From: Streptomyces sp. NBC_00239
Lineage (GTDB): Bacteria > Actinomycetota > Actinomycetes > Streptomycetales > Streptomycetaceae
Reading direction: 5' to 3'
Length of the DNA: 64,000 bases
NCBI RefSeq assembly: GCF_036194065.1
Contig: NZ_CP108096.1
Location: 62,001-126,000 of the forward strand
Positions 34,625 through 43,489 of this stretch are shown piece after piece. The notes under the pieces were generated by a model. That model worked only from the letters and a program-made list of their open reading frames with translations. It had not been told where the DNA came from and did no database searches. Positions within the stretch are counted from its first letter, which is position 1; every line of letters begins with the position of its first letter. Both the position numbers and the translations under genes were made by a program.

Positions 34625-34964
34625 GGCTTGTTCCTCGGCCTCAGCGCGCTGGGCGCCCACATCGTGCTGCGGCTGGGAGTGCGAAGGATGGCCGGCACCA
34701 GGACGCAGCACGGGGTCCGGAAACCCTTGCCGTCAGCGAAGCCGCGCGGATGTGGACGAGCGGCGGACGACCGTGGCGGTACGTGCCTAGCCAGGCTGCC
34801 CATCGTAGAAGCCTCGCGTCCTGCGTGAGACCCACTACGCCGTATTCACCTCCGTGCGCCCCGCCGATCCACCGCCACATCCGCCCGCCCAGCACGACAC
34901 CGAGGGACTCCGTCCCGGTCCGGGGCGTGGAGAGGCGGAACTGGGCTGCGGGGCGCCGGCGTCG
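34625..34964. other. 340-bp interval without a supported gene
   Basis: It lies between two reverse-strand genes: the right half follows the end of the PlsC-like gene, the left half leads the zinc-motif gene. Open frames on both strands lack ribosome sites. The promoter of the zinc-motif gene is presumably here but no clear -10/-35 pair was seen. Confidence 0.4.
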
Positions 34965-35630
34965 CTACGCGGCGAGCGCGGCGGGCTCTCCCAGGTGGGC
35001 GGCCGCCGTCCGCCACGCCGCGGTCACGGCGGCCCGGGCCCGCGCCGTCCGTACGGCACGCTCGCCGGTCAGCTCCAGGGGCGCACCCACATGGACGTGC
35101 AGATGCGGGCGGCGCACGGGTGCGGTGATGAGTCCCGCGAGTTGCTTCACGGTGCTGCCCGAGGTGATCCGGCGGGCGCCAGCCTGTCCGACGGGCACCA
35201 CGGGGGCGCCGGTGCGCTCGGCGAGCCGGGCCAGGCCGCTGCGGAAGTTCCCGGGGGCGGTCTCCGCGGCGTCCCGGCGCCGTGGGAGCCCACCCTCGGC
35301 GTAGATGAGGATCATCCGTCCCTGCGCCAGGGCCTCGGCCGCCGCATCCAGCGCGTCCGCGGCGCGGCGGTCTCCACGGATGACGGGGATGTGCCCTTCC
35401 CTAGCCAGGGCGCGGCCGAGCAGCGGGACGCGCCAGAGCCCGGCGGCCGCCATGATGACCGGCTCGGCGCCGCCGAGGCGGCGGACGGCGGCGATCACGA
35501 TGGCGGGGTCCGCGAGGGAGGAGTGGTTCGCGGCGATGATGCTGCCCGGCCTGAGTTCCGCGTTGGCGTCGGTGGTAACCGAGAGGCGGCCCACGGCGGG
35601 CACCAAGATGTCGGCGATGCGGCTGAGCAT
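34965..35630 (-). CDS. PlsC-type lysophospholipid acyltransferase
   Basis: 221 aa from the ATG at 35630, which has GGGAG seven bases before; an in-frame ATG at 35708 adds 26 residues with a poorer site. The acyltransferase motifs are clear: NHSSLADP (H-x4-D catalytic pair), VIRGDRRAADAL, and IYAEGGLPRRRD in the place of the usual EGxRS motif. Such enzymes move an acyl chain onto lysophosphatidic acid or another lipid at the membrane. It has only one weak hydrophobic stretch. Its presence among DNA-related genes has no obvious reason. Confidence 0.8.
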   Translation of the reverse strand: MLSRIADILVPAVGRLSVTTDANAELRPGSIIAANHSSLADPAIVIAAVRRLGGAEPVIMAAAGLWRVPLLGRALAREGHIPVIRGDRRAADALDAAAEALAQGRMILIYAEGGLPRRRDAAETAPGNFRSGLARLAERTGAPVVPVGQAGARRITSGSTVKQLAGLITAPVRRPHLHVHVGAPLELTGERAVRTARARAAVTAAWRTAAAHLGEPAALAA

Positions 35631-35805
35631 GAGCGGTCTCCCGGTTCGACGATGTTGATCTTCATCGTCGGCGGTCAGGGCTGACCGGTCCTGAGTCGGC
35701 GTACTCATCTTCTGGCCGCAGGCCTACCCGGCACGGTGGTGCGCGGGTTCGTGGAGCAAGACGATGGCGGCTTCCTCGGCGCCTGCTGGTTCCTACTGGC
35801 TAGGG

Positions 35806-36294
35806 CTATGGAGTGTGGGTGAACTCCGCCCACTCGGGGAGCTGCGTCGGCGCGTGGAGGGCGGCGTCGATCAGGAGCGGGTTCCCGAACGAGACGCGCA
35901 CCGCCCGGAGGGCCATCTTGTACCGACCCGCGATGACATCCCCCACCCATGAGGCAAGGCCGGGTTCAGTGACGCCCTCGTCCACCGGAACGTGGTCCGT
36001 GCCGCCCTCTTCGGGCAGAGGTTCCAGCACCACGCACACCCGGACCTGGGCACCGTAGTTCCCTGTCGGCGCGGCCGCCGTAATCCAGGCGTCCGAGACC
36101 CGCAGCGGAGCGCCGAGCATCTGCCCGTGCGGAGCGAAGCACCCCAGCTCGTTGCCTTGGACGTGCAGCGCCACCGGCAACGGCAGGTTCGCGATGTCGT
36201 CCTCGATGTCGGCCGCGAAGATCAGGACCGCGTTATCGGTGTCCGCGCCGGAACGTTCCGCTGGCACGACAGCAGTCGTGAAGTGCATCCCCAT
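35806..36294 (-). CDS. Hypothetical protein, 162 aa
   Basis: A soluble alpha/beta protein that begins MGMHFTTAVVPAERSGADTDNAV. It has regular hydrophobic strands (LPLPVALHVQGNELGCF, YGAQVRVCVVLEPLPEE) and an acidic middle. No family was recognised. A second Met two codons in could be the start. It lies 71 bp downstream of the DUF6573-like gene on the same strand. Confidence 0.6.
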   Translation of the reverse strand: MGMHFTTAVVPAERSGADTDNAVLIFAADIEDDIANLPLPVALHVQGNELGCFAPHGQMLGAPLRVSDAWITAAAPTGNYGAQVRVCVVLEPLPEEGGTDHVPVDEGVTEPGLASWVGDVIAGRYKMALRAVRVSFGNPLLIDAALHAPTQLPEWAEFTHTP

Positions 36295-36365
36295 GCGGTG
36301 GACCCTATCGACAGCCGCTGACAGGCGAAGGTCCCTGCTGCCTCTTCCCGGCCCCCGTTAGGAGT

Positions 36366-36770
36366 TCACATTTCGTGGGGAAGCATCAGGGTCATGACGG
36401 GCTCGCCCGTATCACCGGGCTCGGTGATGGCGAGGAGTCGATCGGCGCCGGTGGATGCCTGGGTAGCGGGCAGGTCCTCAGCAGGCACCACGAAACACAC
36501 TTCGCTCTCGGGAGCCCTCGCCACGGCCCTCGCGACCGCCGACAGCACCGTGTGCAGTCGCTCGTCCTCACCGCCGTCGGGGCCGGCCACGAACTCCCCT
36601 TGAGCGCCGGCAGTGATGAGTAGCCGAACCTCGAAGCCGGCGTCGGTGGCTATCTTGGGCGCGATTTCGATGAGGTCGCCGCTCTGGATGAACTCTGCCC
36701 TCGTGTAGGAAGCGACCACCGGTCCGTACTGGTCATCCATGTCCCACGTCCCTGGTCTCGGCTGCGTCAT
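36366..36770 (-). CDS. DUF6573-like small protein, 134 aa
   Basis: The core YTRAEFIQSGDLIEIAPKIATDAGF...LLITAG matches the pattern of DUF6573 proteins (YTRAQAIADGVLVDVTE...AREAGF...VAVT), which are common on plasmids and phages and are of unknown function. It then has an acidic segment and a CFVVPAEDLPATQ region. ATG at 36770. The call rests on remembered motif pattern. Confidence 0.6.
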   Translation of the reverse strand: MTQPRPGTWDMDDQYGPVVASYTRAEFIQSGDLIEIAPKIATDAGFEVRLLITAGAQGEFVAGPDGGEDERLHTVLSAVARAVARAPESEVCFVVPAEDLPATQASTGADRLLAITEPGDTGEPVMTLMLPHEM

Positions 36771-36923
36771 GTCCTTTGAGCTTGCCGTCTTCGGGCTCGT
36801 GATCGCTGTCCCTCGAATGGGTGGTCGGTGTTTCCGATGCCCTGATGTCCGGCAGCGGCACGGCTAGGGTCTGCGGCACAAACGGCCCACCGCAGGAGGC
36901 TCGATCGGGCAGGATGCCGCTCG

Positions 36924-37595
36924 ATGACAGCGCTGATGGAGAACCTGCGCGGCACGACCTTCGTGGTGATCGACTTCGAGGCGCTCACCCCTGCGGGCCG
37001 GCCAGCGGAGCCGACCGAGGTCGCAGCCCTGGCTCTGGTCGTCCGAGACGGACATCTTGTCGAGGACGGCCGCTTCGAGTCCTTGATCCAACCGCCTTCT
37101 GATGTGCCGATCACTCCCCGGGATCTGGCCCACGGGATGAGCGAAGCCGCCCTGCGGCGGGCCCCCGGACCGGCCGCGGTGCTCGCCGGGCTCGACCAGA
37201 ATCTGACCGCACCGCCCTACCGGCTTGTGGCCCAGCATGCTTCGACCGAGGCCGGACTGATCGCCCGCCAGCGCCGGCACTGCCCCGTGCTCAGTTCCAC
37301 CCCGTTCCTGGACACCCTCAAGATGGCCAAGCAGGTCCTCCGCGGCATGTCGTCGTACGGGCTGGACGCACTGCTGCGCTACTACGGCATCGCGCAACCG
37401 GTCGGCCGCCACCGGGCGATGCCCGATGTAGAGGTCACCGCCGACGTGTTCCGACGGCTGCTCTGCGAGGGCGCGCTCGCCGGTCACTGGTCCACGTTGC
37501 CCGACCTCGATGCCGCTGCCGGGCTCCGGCCGAAGCGGGAGACCTTCATCGACGTTTCGGTGCAGGACGGCCTCTTCGACGTCCGGAACACGTAG
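36924..37595 (+). CDS. DEDD-family 3'-5' exonuclease-like protein
   Basis: 223 aa. Motif I is VIDFEA (Asp17, Glu19), motif II lies in VAQHASTEAGLI (usually ends in Asp; here Glu109), and motif III is HRAMPD (His163, Asp168), the DEDDh pattern of DnaQ-like exonucleases. The Glu in motif II may weaken activity but still offers a metal ligand. Length fits a stand-alone exonuclease. A weak CAGGAT site precedes the ATG. The next gene on this strand is a DNA ligase 115 bp on, so the pair may form a small repair unit. Confidence 0.75.
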   Translation: MTALMENLRGTTFVVIDFEALTPAGRPAEPTEVAALALVVRDGHLVEDGRFESLIQPPSDVPITPRDLAHGMSEAALRRAPGPAAVLAGLDQNLTAPPYRLVAQHASTEAGLIARQRRHCPVLSSTPFLDTLKMAKQVLRGMSSYGLDALLRYYGIAQPVGRHRAMPDVEVTADVFRRLLCEGALAGHWSTLPDLDAAAGLRPKRETFIDVSVQDGLFDVRNT

Positions 37596-37710
37596 CCGTT
37601 GCTTCCTCACCGCCGTCTTCTTGCCCGCTGGCCAGGCGGGGCGGCGCGCAGTGCGCTCGTGTCGGCGCGCGGTGCGGCGACCGGCGGCGCAGCCTGGTGG
37701 CGTGGAGTTC

Positions 37711-38565
37711 CCTGTGGCGGTGGCCCTCGCCCAGGCCGTGCCGGAGCTGCCGGCTGGCCGGGGTTGGTGGTTTGAGCCGAAGCTGGATGGTCACAGAACG
37801 ATCTTGTGGTGCGAGTCGGGCCGGGTACGGCTGCAGTCCCGTTCCGGGCGGGACGTGACCAGCTCCTGGACAGACCTGGCGCGCGCCGCTCGCCAGCTTC
37901 CGGCCGGGACGGTCCTGGACGGCGAAGCGGTCGTCTACATAGCGGGGCAGGTTGACTTCAGCGCGGCGCAGGCCCGCGCTGCCTCGTCCCCCGCCCGCGC
38001 CGCACAGCTGGCGGCGCGACGGCCGGCGTCGTTCGCCGCGTGGGACATCTTGGCGCACGCCGAGCTGGGGGATGTCCGGTCCCGGCCGTACGTCGAGCGC
38101 CGGGCGCTCCTGCTCGATGTCCTGGAGGATGTGGGTCCCCCGCTGCAGGTGGTGCCGGCCACGGACGACCGCGACACCGCTCTGGTCTGGTACGAGGCGC
38201 TTCGCGCCCAGGGTGTGGAGGGCCTGGTCGCCAAGCAGGCCACCTCGACGTACCGGGCGGCGAGGATCTGGCGGAAGGTACGCCATGCCGACACTCTCGA
38301 CGTGGACGTCGTGGGCTTCACTGGTCCGCGGTCGCGGCCGCGGGCCCTGGCGGTGCGGCTGCCGGACGGGCGGACAGTCCTGTCCCAGACGGTGAGTGTG
38401 CCGGTCTGGCGCGAGGTCGTGGCGCGGCTGGCCGATGTGGGTCCCGGGAGGCCCGCGCGCACCGCGTCCGGGGCGACGTACGAGGCGGTGGAAACGGGGC
38501 TCGTCGCCGAGGTCCTGGCGGGGACCACGCGGCATGGGGTGGTGACGGTGACCCGGCTGCGGTGA
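37711..38565 (+). CDS. ATP-dependent DNA ligase
   Basis: 284 aa from the GTG at 37711 with GGAG ten to seven bases before; the longer upstream frame overlaps the exonuclease gene. Nucleotidyltransferase motifs are all visible: I EPKLDGHR (nucleophile Lys23), III VLDGEAVVY, IIIa SFAAWDIL, IV GVEGLVAKQ, V WRKVR. An OB fold follows. This is the short monofunctional type (LigC-like) without nuclease or primase domains. It seals nicks with ATP. Such ligases occur on Streptomyces plasmids and in non-homologous end-joining sets; no Ku gene is near. Confidence 0.9.
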   Translation, partial: PVAVALAQAVPELPAGRGWWFEPKLDGHRTILWCESGRVRLQSRSGRDVTSSWTDLARAARQLPAGTVLDGEAVVYIAGQVDFSAAQARAASSPARAAQLAARRPASFAAWDILAHAELGDVRSRPYVERRALLLDVLEDVGPPLQVVPATDDRDTALVWYEALRAQGVEGLVAKQATSTYRAARIWRKVRHADTLDVDVVGFTGPRSRPRALAVRLPDGRTVLSQTVSVPVWREVVARLADVGPGRPARTASGATYEAVETGLVAEVLAGTTRHGVVTVTRLR

Positions 38566-38589
38566 CGTCTCGCCCTCGCATCTCGTGGT

Positions 38590-38616
38590 GCGCGCCCGCT
38601 GGGATCCGGGGCGCGC
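38590..38616. terminator. Hairpin between converging genes
   Basis: GCGCGCCC (38590-38597) pairs with GGGCGCGC (38609-38616) around an 11-base loop. It sits between the ligase stop (38565) and the stop of the converging acetyltransferase gene (38623), so it can serve both. Confidence 0.7.
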
Positions 38617-38622
38617 GGGGCA

Positions 38623-39423
38623 TCACGCTGCGAAGTTCTCCAGCCAGGCGATCCAGGCGCCGTCGGGCGCCCGGCCCAGGTGGAGGGCTGGTGTGTGGCC
38701 GGCCGCGTGGGCGCAGATCCGGCCGTAGGTCCCGTGGTGTGCGGGGCAGAGCCGAGCCGCTTCCTCGGCAGTGAGGGCCGTACGGTCCTCCGGGAGGCGC
38801 TGCCCCGCGGCGGTGGCGCGGGCCTGCGCGCCGCGTCGACGCTCGACCTCGTCCAGGTGCGAGGCGGTCAGGCGTAGCCAGCGCAGGTCGGAGTCGTCGT
38901 GGTCGCCGCCGGGGGTGTAGACGCACTGCTGGGATCCGTGCTCGTCGAGCTCGTCGATGAGGACCATGCCGAGCGACTCCAGCAGACGGCGCGAGCGGGC
39001 GTTGGCCGCCTGAGTGACAGCGACGACGGGACCGCCGTCGGGCACCGCTGCTGTCCACCAGCCGACGATGGCGCCAACCGCCTCCCGTCCCAGGCCGCCG
39101 CCCCAGGCGGAGGGGAGCAGCTGGTAGGAGACCTCTGCCCGGCCTTCGCACCGCGGGTCGGCCCCGATGCCCGCCAGTCCGACCGTCCGGCCGTCGGCGA
39201 CTCGGACGATGGCCCAGACACCGGGTGTCTGCGGGTACGCGGCCTGCCGGGCGGCGACACGCTCGGGTAAGGCGGGGCCGCCCAGGTAGGTACGCACCCT
39301 CTCGTCGGTCAGCAGCTCGCGGACGACGTCGGCGTCCTCGGGGGTGACCGGTCGAAGGAGCAGCCGTTCGGTGCGCAGCTCAGTGGGCCAGATGCTGTCC
39401 AGGGCGATGCCGGCGGGCTTCAT
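38623..39423 (-). CDS. GNAT acetyltransferase with unusual C-terminal part
   Basis: 266 aa. Residues about 12-165 are a RimJ/RimL-type GNAT domain (LRTERLLLRPVTPEDADVV, then SYQLLPSAWGGGLGREAVGAIVG, the acetyl-CoA loop, and NARSRRLLESLGM). The last 95 residues are separate: basic, then LCPAHHGTYGRICAHAAGHTPALHLGRAPDGAWIAW, with two Cys and four His that might bind a metal. The acceptor is unknown. ATG at 39423. GNAT enzymes of this class acetylate protein N-termini or small amines. Confidence 0.75.
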   Translation of the reverse strand: MKPAGIALDSIWPTELRTERLLLRPVTPEDADVVRELLTDERVRTYLGGPALPERVAARQAAYPQTPGVWAIVRVADGRTVGLAGIGADPRCEGRAEVSYQLLPSAWGGGLGREAVGAIVGWWTAAVPDGGPVVAVTQAANARSRRLLESLGMVLIDELDEHGSQQCVYTPGGDHDDSDLRWLRLTASHLDEVERRRGAQARATAAGQRLPEDRTALTAEEAARLCPAHHGTYGRICAHAAGHTPALHLGRAPDGAWIAWLENFAA

Positions 39424-39494
39424 TCGCTCAGCGTCGCAGACGCGGCCGCCGCCCCTGTGGCTCCGTCGCCCCGTGCGCGGCCGGAATTGGGACG

Positions 39495-39836
39495 TCAGCT
39501 CCGGCCGCTCGGGTGGCGGGGCCGAGCATGGTCACGCCGTGCGCTGCGTTCACGCTGAAGAGCGAGGCGGAGGTGGTGCAGGGTGACGACGGGCAGCAGG
39601 CCGCCCAGCCGCGCCGCGGCCCGCAGGTGCTCCACAGCCGCCTCCAAATGGGTGGCGGCCTCGGCCCGGTTGACGAGGTCTTCCGGAAGGTGACCGGCCA
39701 CATAGGCGAGTTGGTCGGCGAGCTCGGTGATTCCTGGGTCGTCGGGCACAGCACTGCCCCACTTCGCCGTGGCCTCCGCCAGTTCCTCGACTGCTCGGGA
39801 ACGGGCGGACGAGCAGCGGGCGGTCAACGTGGTCAT
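39495..39836 (-). CDS. Small helical protein, 113 aa
   Basis: MTTLTARCSSARSRAVEEL start, then helical segments DPGITELADQLAYVAGHLPEDLV and ATHLEAAVEHLRAAARLGGLL, ending in a basic tail. GGGAG lies about a dozen bases before the ATG. No family was recognised. It points the same way as the GNAT gene next to it and away from the large gene at 40039. Confidence 0.55.
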   Translation of the reverse strand: MTTLTARCSSARSRAVEELAEATAKWGSAVPDDPGITELADQLAYVAGHLPEDLVNRAEAATHLEAAVEHLRAAARLGGLLPVVTLHHLRLALQRERSARRDHARPRHPSGRS

Positions 39837-40038
39837 CGAGCCATCGTCTCCCGGCCCGCCCCATGACGTGGGAAGTTGAGCGAATTCGCTGCGAGGCCGG
39901 CCGCAGCTGGTGCTGTGGAGTACGGCAAGGTCCTGCCCTGCGTAGCCGCCCGGTGCCGTCGGCTCCTCGCTCCGAGTGGCCCCGGACGCCGGTAGCGTGG
40001 CGGCGGCACGGACCGTACGGAGCAGGGCGGGGCGGAGA

Positions 40039-41838
40039 ATGAGTCGAGGGCGGAGCCGTCTGGCGTCGCTGGATCGAACCGAATTGCAGCGCCTGGGTGT
40101 TGATCTGCCCGCGGTCGTGGAAGCCACGACGTCGCTCGTGCGGTCCGGGACGGGCAAGTGGCACGTGCCGGTGCCGGACGGCAAGAGGTGGGGGCACTGC
40201 CAGCACGCGGTCCGGCTTTCCGGTGGAACCGCCGAGCAGGTGGTGGTCCTGGAGGCCCTGGGAGAGCTGTGCTCCGGCTGCGTCAGCGCCATGGAACTGC
40301 CGGACGGCGCCGAGGTGCTGTGGCGGGTGCTCGAGGAGATCCTGCGGGCCGATGACCGTGCGGAGAGGCTGGCCGCCGCGGCGGGTCCACACACCTGGCC
40401 GTCGTACGCCAAGGAGTTGGAGCGGGCAGCCCGGCACGACGACGACACGGTGCGCGGTCTCCTCAAGCCGGTCCTCGATCAGCCTGAGCTCGGGGCCCAG
40501 GGGTGGCGGGCGCTGCGGGTGTGGACGGCCGTGGTGCAGCGCTCAGATCAGGCGCTGGCGGCGTACCGGGCGGCCGCACCGTCCGCGACGGCCACCATCT
40601 CAGTGACCGCGGCCTGTGACGCGGTCGCGGCCGACCGCAAGGTGCACGAGGAGTCCCGCGCTCTGGGCGCCGTGCTCGGCGTCGGCTACGGATACGGGTA
40701 CGGGCGGCCGTCGCTGGAACTTTGGACGATGGTCCGCGCGGCCTGGTCGATGGCGCGCGAGCAGGGACAGGACGCGGGCGGCGCCCTCGACTACGCCTCT
40801 GCCGTGGTGACCCGGGAGTGGGGCAAAGCCCGGGTGCGCGACGTGTCCGCGCTGCCGCTGCCGGCGATGACCTACTCAGCGGGGCACGCTTCGCCGGCCG
40901 CCTGGGCCGAGGCGGAGTTTCACCACCAGTGGCACTTCTTCGTGCAGCGCTGGTGCGCCCGCTTGGAGGCCGAGCTCGCCGGGGCGTCGCAGGGCTCGGA
41001 CAAGCAGCAGTTGCTGCTGGTATGCGGGTGGCCGCTGACCGGCCCGCACGACCGCGATCTTGCCTTTCTGGCCCAGTACGAGCAGATCGGGCCGCGGGTG
41101 CCCTGGGGCGGCGCGGACCAGCGTTACAACCCGTACGGCGAGAGCCTGCCCGCGGACGCCGTCGTCCTGGCTGTGCCCGAGTTCGCCGCCGAGCGCGCGC
41201 TCGAGCACGCCACCGGTCAGCGGGGACGTCTGGTCTCCGGCGAGCCGCTCACCGAGGACAGCATCACGCCGGACGGGCCCGCTCCTGCGGTGCTGGGCGC
41301 GGCCCGTGCACTGCTGCGGACCGCCTTTCCCTTGCTGGCCGAGGACGTCGCCGAGGACGGACGTCGCCCCCGGCCGTCCGAGCGGGTGCGTGAAGCCCGT
41401 GCCTGGCTGCGCGGGCGGCGCGGATCCCAGCCGGCGGTGCACTGGGCGCCGCAGCGTCAGGAGGATTCCCGCTACCGGTGGAAGGAGTCGTTCGAGATGG
41501 GCCAGTGGATCTGGGTCCCGGACGACACCGCCGGCGGCCCGGCCGGCCAGGAGCTGCGGGAACTGACCGAGCCGTACCCGCCGCACGGTGTCATGCGGCT
41601 CATCGTCGAAACCGGCGTCCGCAGCGAGGCGGCGTTGCACGTCGTGTACGGGATCGTCGGCGGCTGGGATCTGCGGCGCCGCGTGCTGACCTTCACGGGG
41701 CGCGACACCGAGCACCGGCTGAGTGTGCCCGTGCACCGGATCGTGGGCCTCACCGGCGACCGGGACCGACGCTCGCACGACGGTCCGCTGTGGGAGGAGT
41801 ACACCCCACCGGCCGCTCACCAGTACCGCTACTGGTGA
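40039..41838 (+). CDS. Large hypothetical protein, 599 aa
   Basis: ATG at 40039 with GGCGGAG six bases before. Soluble, no signal peptide. The N-terminal part (ELQRLGVDLPAVVEATTSLVR...KRWGHCQHAVRLSGG) includes a HC...CSGC set that may bind metal. The middle holds a GVGYGYGYGRPSLELWTMV glycine/tyrosine stretch and an FHHQWHFFVQRWCARLEAEL helix. The C-terminal part has YPPHGVMRLIVETG and a Trp-rich YRWKESFEMGQWIWVPDD. No known domain could be named. It is monocistronic between converging and diverging neighbours. Confidence 0.65.
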   Translation: MSRGRSRLASLDRTELQRLGVDLPAVVEATTSLVRSGTGKWHVPVPDGKRWGHCQHAVRLSGGTAEQVVVLEALGELCSGCVSAMELPDGAEVLWRVLEEILRADDRAERLAAAAGPHTWPSYAKELERAARHDDDTVRGLLKPVLDQPELGAQGWRALRVWTAVVQRSDQALAAYRAAAPSATATISVTAACDAVAADRKVHEESRALGAVLGVGYGYGYGRPSLELWTMVRAAWSMAREQGQDAGGALDYASAVVTREWGKARVRDVSALPLPAMTYSAGHASPAAWAEAEFHHQWHFFVQRWCARLEAELAGASQGSDKQQLLLVCGWPLTGPHDRDLAFLAQYEQIGPRVPWGGADQRYNPYGESLPADAVVLAVPEFAAERALEHATGQRGRLVSGEPLTEDSITPDGPAPAVLGAARALLRTAFPLLAEDVAEDGRRPRPSERVREARAWLRGRRGSQPAVHWAPQRQEDSRYRWKESFEMGQWIWVPDDTAGGPAGQELRELTEPYPPHGVMRLIVETGVRSEAALHVVYGIVGGWDLRRRVLTFTGRDTEHRLSVPVHRIVGLTGDRDRRSHDGPLWEEYTPPAAHQYRYW

Positions 41839-41871
41839 GCGGTGATCTGCTGATCTGACCGGTGGGTGCCG

Positions 41872-42555
41872 TCAGCAGCCGTACTGATTCAGGATCTTGC
41901 GGGCGGCAGCGTCGGCGGGTGTCAGGTGCTTGAGGCCGCCGTCGACGGCGTGGTTCAGGCGCAGGACGGGCAGGCCCTCGGCGATGGGGTCGATGACCAT
42001 CCGGCCGGGGTGATCATCCGCGAAGGTGGTCTGGGCGCGGCTGAGGTTGTACGGCGTGGTGTGCAGGCAGTGTCCTGGGCCGCCGAGTTCGCGCTCGTAG
42101 CGGTCGTACGCCCGAGGGAACAGCGATCGTGCCCAGTCGGGCGCCGAGCTCATGACGGCCAGCAGGACGATGCTGGCGAGGATGCTTTGCCACAGGTACA
42201 GGCCGAACCGGGCGAGCAGCCGGTGGACGATCGCGTAGAGCGCGATCGAGAGCAGGGCGGCGCCGGCAAAGACCGCGGCCAGGGCGAGGTGCTGGTGGCG
42301 GTGCCACAGCTTGGAGTACAGGGCCAGGTAGAAGCCGGTGAAGACGAGGACGAACGCGGCGCCGGCCGCGAGGAACGCGGCGGGCGGGCGGTAGTCGGGC
42401 CGTCCGTCCCAGGTGCGGGGCGGGTCGAGCCGGCGTAGGAACGCAGGTATCTGGCTGCGCTCCCGGCGCGGCCCGGCGGCGTCCGCGGGGTGGTTCAACG
42501 TGCTGGTCCTGTCGATCGTTGGGTGCGTGGCCGCCGGCCGGGCGGCCTCGCTCAT
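41872..42555 (-). CDS. Membrane protein, 227 aa
   Basis: A polar N-terminus (about 60 residues, Pro/Arg-rich) followed by three hydrophobic segments: FLAAGAAFVLVFTGFYLALY, LALAAVFAGAALLSIALYAIV and WQSILASIVLLAVMSSA. After these comes an outside-facing domain with two cysteines (GGPGHCLHTTPYNL and the terminal NQYGC). No family was recognised. It starts 5 bases after the stop of the alpha/beta hydrolase gene, so the two are co-transcribed. Confidence 0.65.
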   Translation of the reverse strand: MSEAARPAATHPTIDRTSTLNHPADAAGPRRERSQIPAFLRRLDPPRTWDGRPDYRPPAAFLAAGAAFVLVFTGFYLALYSKLWHRHQHLALAAVFAGAALLSIALYAIVHRLLARFGLYLWQSILASIVLLAVMSSAPDWARSLFPRAYDRYERELGGPGHCLHTTPYNLSRAQTTFADDHPGRMVIDPIAEGLPVLRLNHAVDGGLKHLTPADAAARKILNQYGC

Positions 42556-42560
42556 GGCGT

Positions 42561-43487
42561 TCAGCTGGCTCGTGAGTCTGCCGTACCGGCTCGGCCCGGC
42601 GGGATGAGCATCGCCGCGCGGTCGCGGCGGGAAAGGCGGCGGTGCCAGCGGATGGTGGGCGGGAGGGCGTCGGCGCAGGCCCGTTCGAGGGCGGTGAGGA
42701 AGTCCTCGGGGTGCTGGGTGGGCAGCCGGTGGCTGCCGCCGGGGATGACGTGGAGGCGGGAGGTGGGGATCTGGGCGGCAAGTCGCAGGGCATGGATGGG
42801 CGGGATGGTCTGGTCGTTCTCACCGACGAGGATGTGCACCGGGATGCGGGCGAGGGCGTCGAGCTGCTCGGCGACGTCGTGTCGCATGAGGGCCTTGAAC
42901 CAGCGGGCGGCGTGGTCGATCGGGGGTTGGGGGTAGGGGCGGGGCCGGACGAGTTCGCGGATGCGGTGTGCCGGCACCGGGGCGTGGATGCAGACGGCGG
43001 CCATGGCGTGGCGGGTCATCCCGATCACACGTTTCAGCGGCGGGTTGGGGGCGGTGGCGAGGTCGAGGCCGCCGGCGGTGGTCGCGGCGAGGAGGGCGGC
43101 GGTGACTTTGTCGCCGACGAGGTGCGGGTGCTGGGCGGCGAGCGCGAGGACGGCCATGCCGCCCATGGAGTGCCCGGCCAGCAGGACGGGCAGCGGTCCA
43201 GGGGCGGTGGCGGCGATGACGGCCTTGAGATCGTCGGCGAGGAGCGGGATGGACGGGAGGGCTCGGCCGCCGGTGGAGTTGCCGTGCCCGCGCTGGTCGT
43301 AGCGGACGATGCGGGTGCGTGGGCGCGGGAGGTGGCGCACGTGCTCGTTGAAGACGGAGGCCGCCGCCTGCCATCCGTGGACCAGGACGAGCGCGAGGTC
43401 GGGGTCACTGGGCCCGTCGACGTAGAGGGCGAGACGTGCACCGTCCGGTCGTTGGAGCTCGGCGGTGGGGGTGGGCAGCTTTGCCAT
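42561..43487 (-). CDS. Alpha/beta hydrolase
   Basis: 308 aa from the ATG at 43487 with GGAG six bases before; TTG at 43493 is an alternative. Fold marks: LVLVHGWQAAASVF (oxyanion loop), VRYDQRGHGNS, LLAGHSMGGMAVLAL (nucleophile Ser), LVGENDQTIPP (acid) and IPGGSHRLP (His). The triad is complete. Substrate unknown; it resembles small ester or lactone hydrolases. It is directly downstream of a GNAT gene and upstream of a membrane protein in one operon. Confidence 0.85.
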   Translation of the reverse strand: MAKLPTPTAELQRPDGARLALYVDGPSDPDLALVLVHGWQAAASVFNEHVRHLPRPRTRIVRYDQRGHGNSTGGRALPSIPLLADDLKAVIAATAPGPLPVLLAGHSMGGMAVLALAAQHPHLVGDKVTAALLAATTAGGLDLATAPNPPLKRVIGMTRHAMAAVCIHAPVPAHRIRELVRPRPYPQPPIDHAARWFKALMRHDVAEQLDALARIPVHILVGENDQTIPPIHALRLAAQIPTSRLHVIPGGSHRLPTQHPEDFLTALERACADALPPTIRWHRRLSRRDRAAMLIPPGRAGTADSRAS

Positions 43488-43489
43488 GG

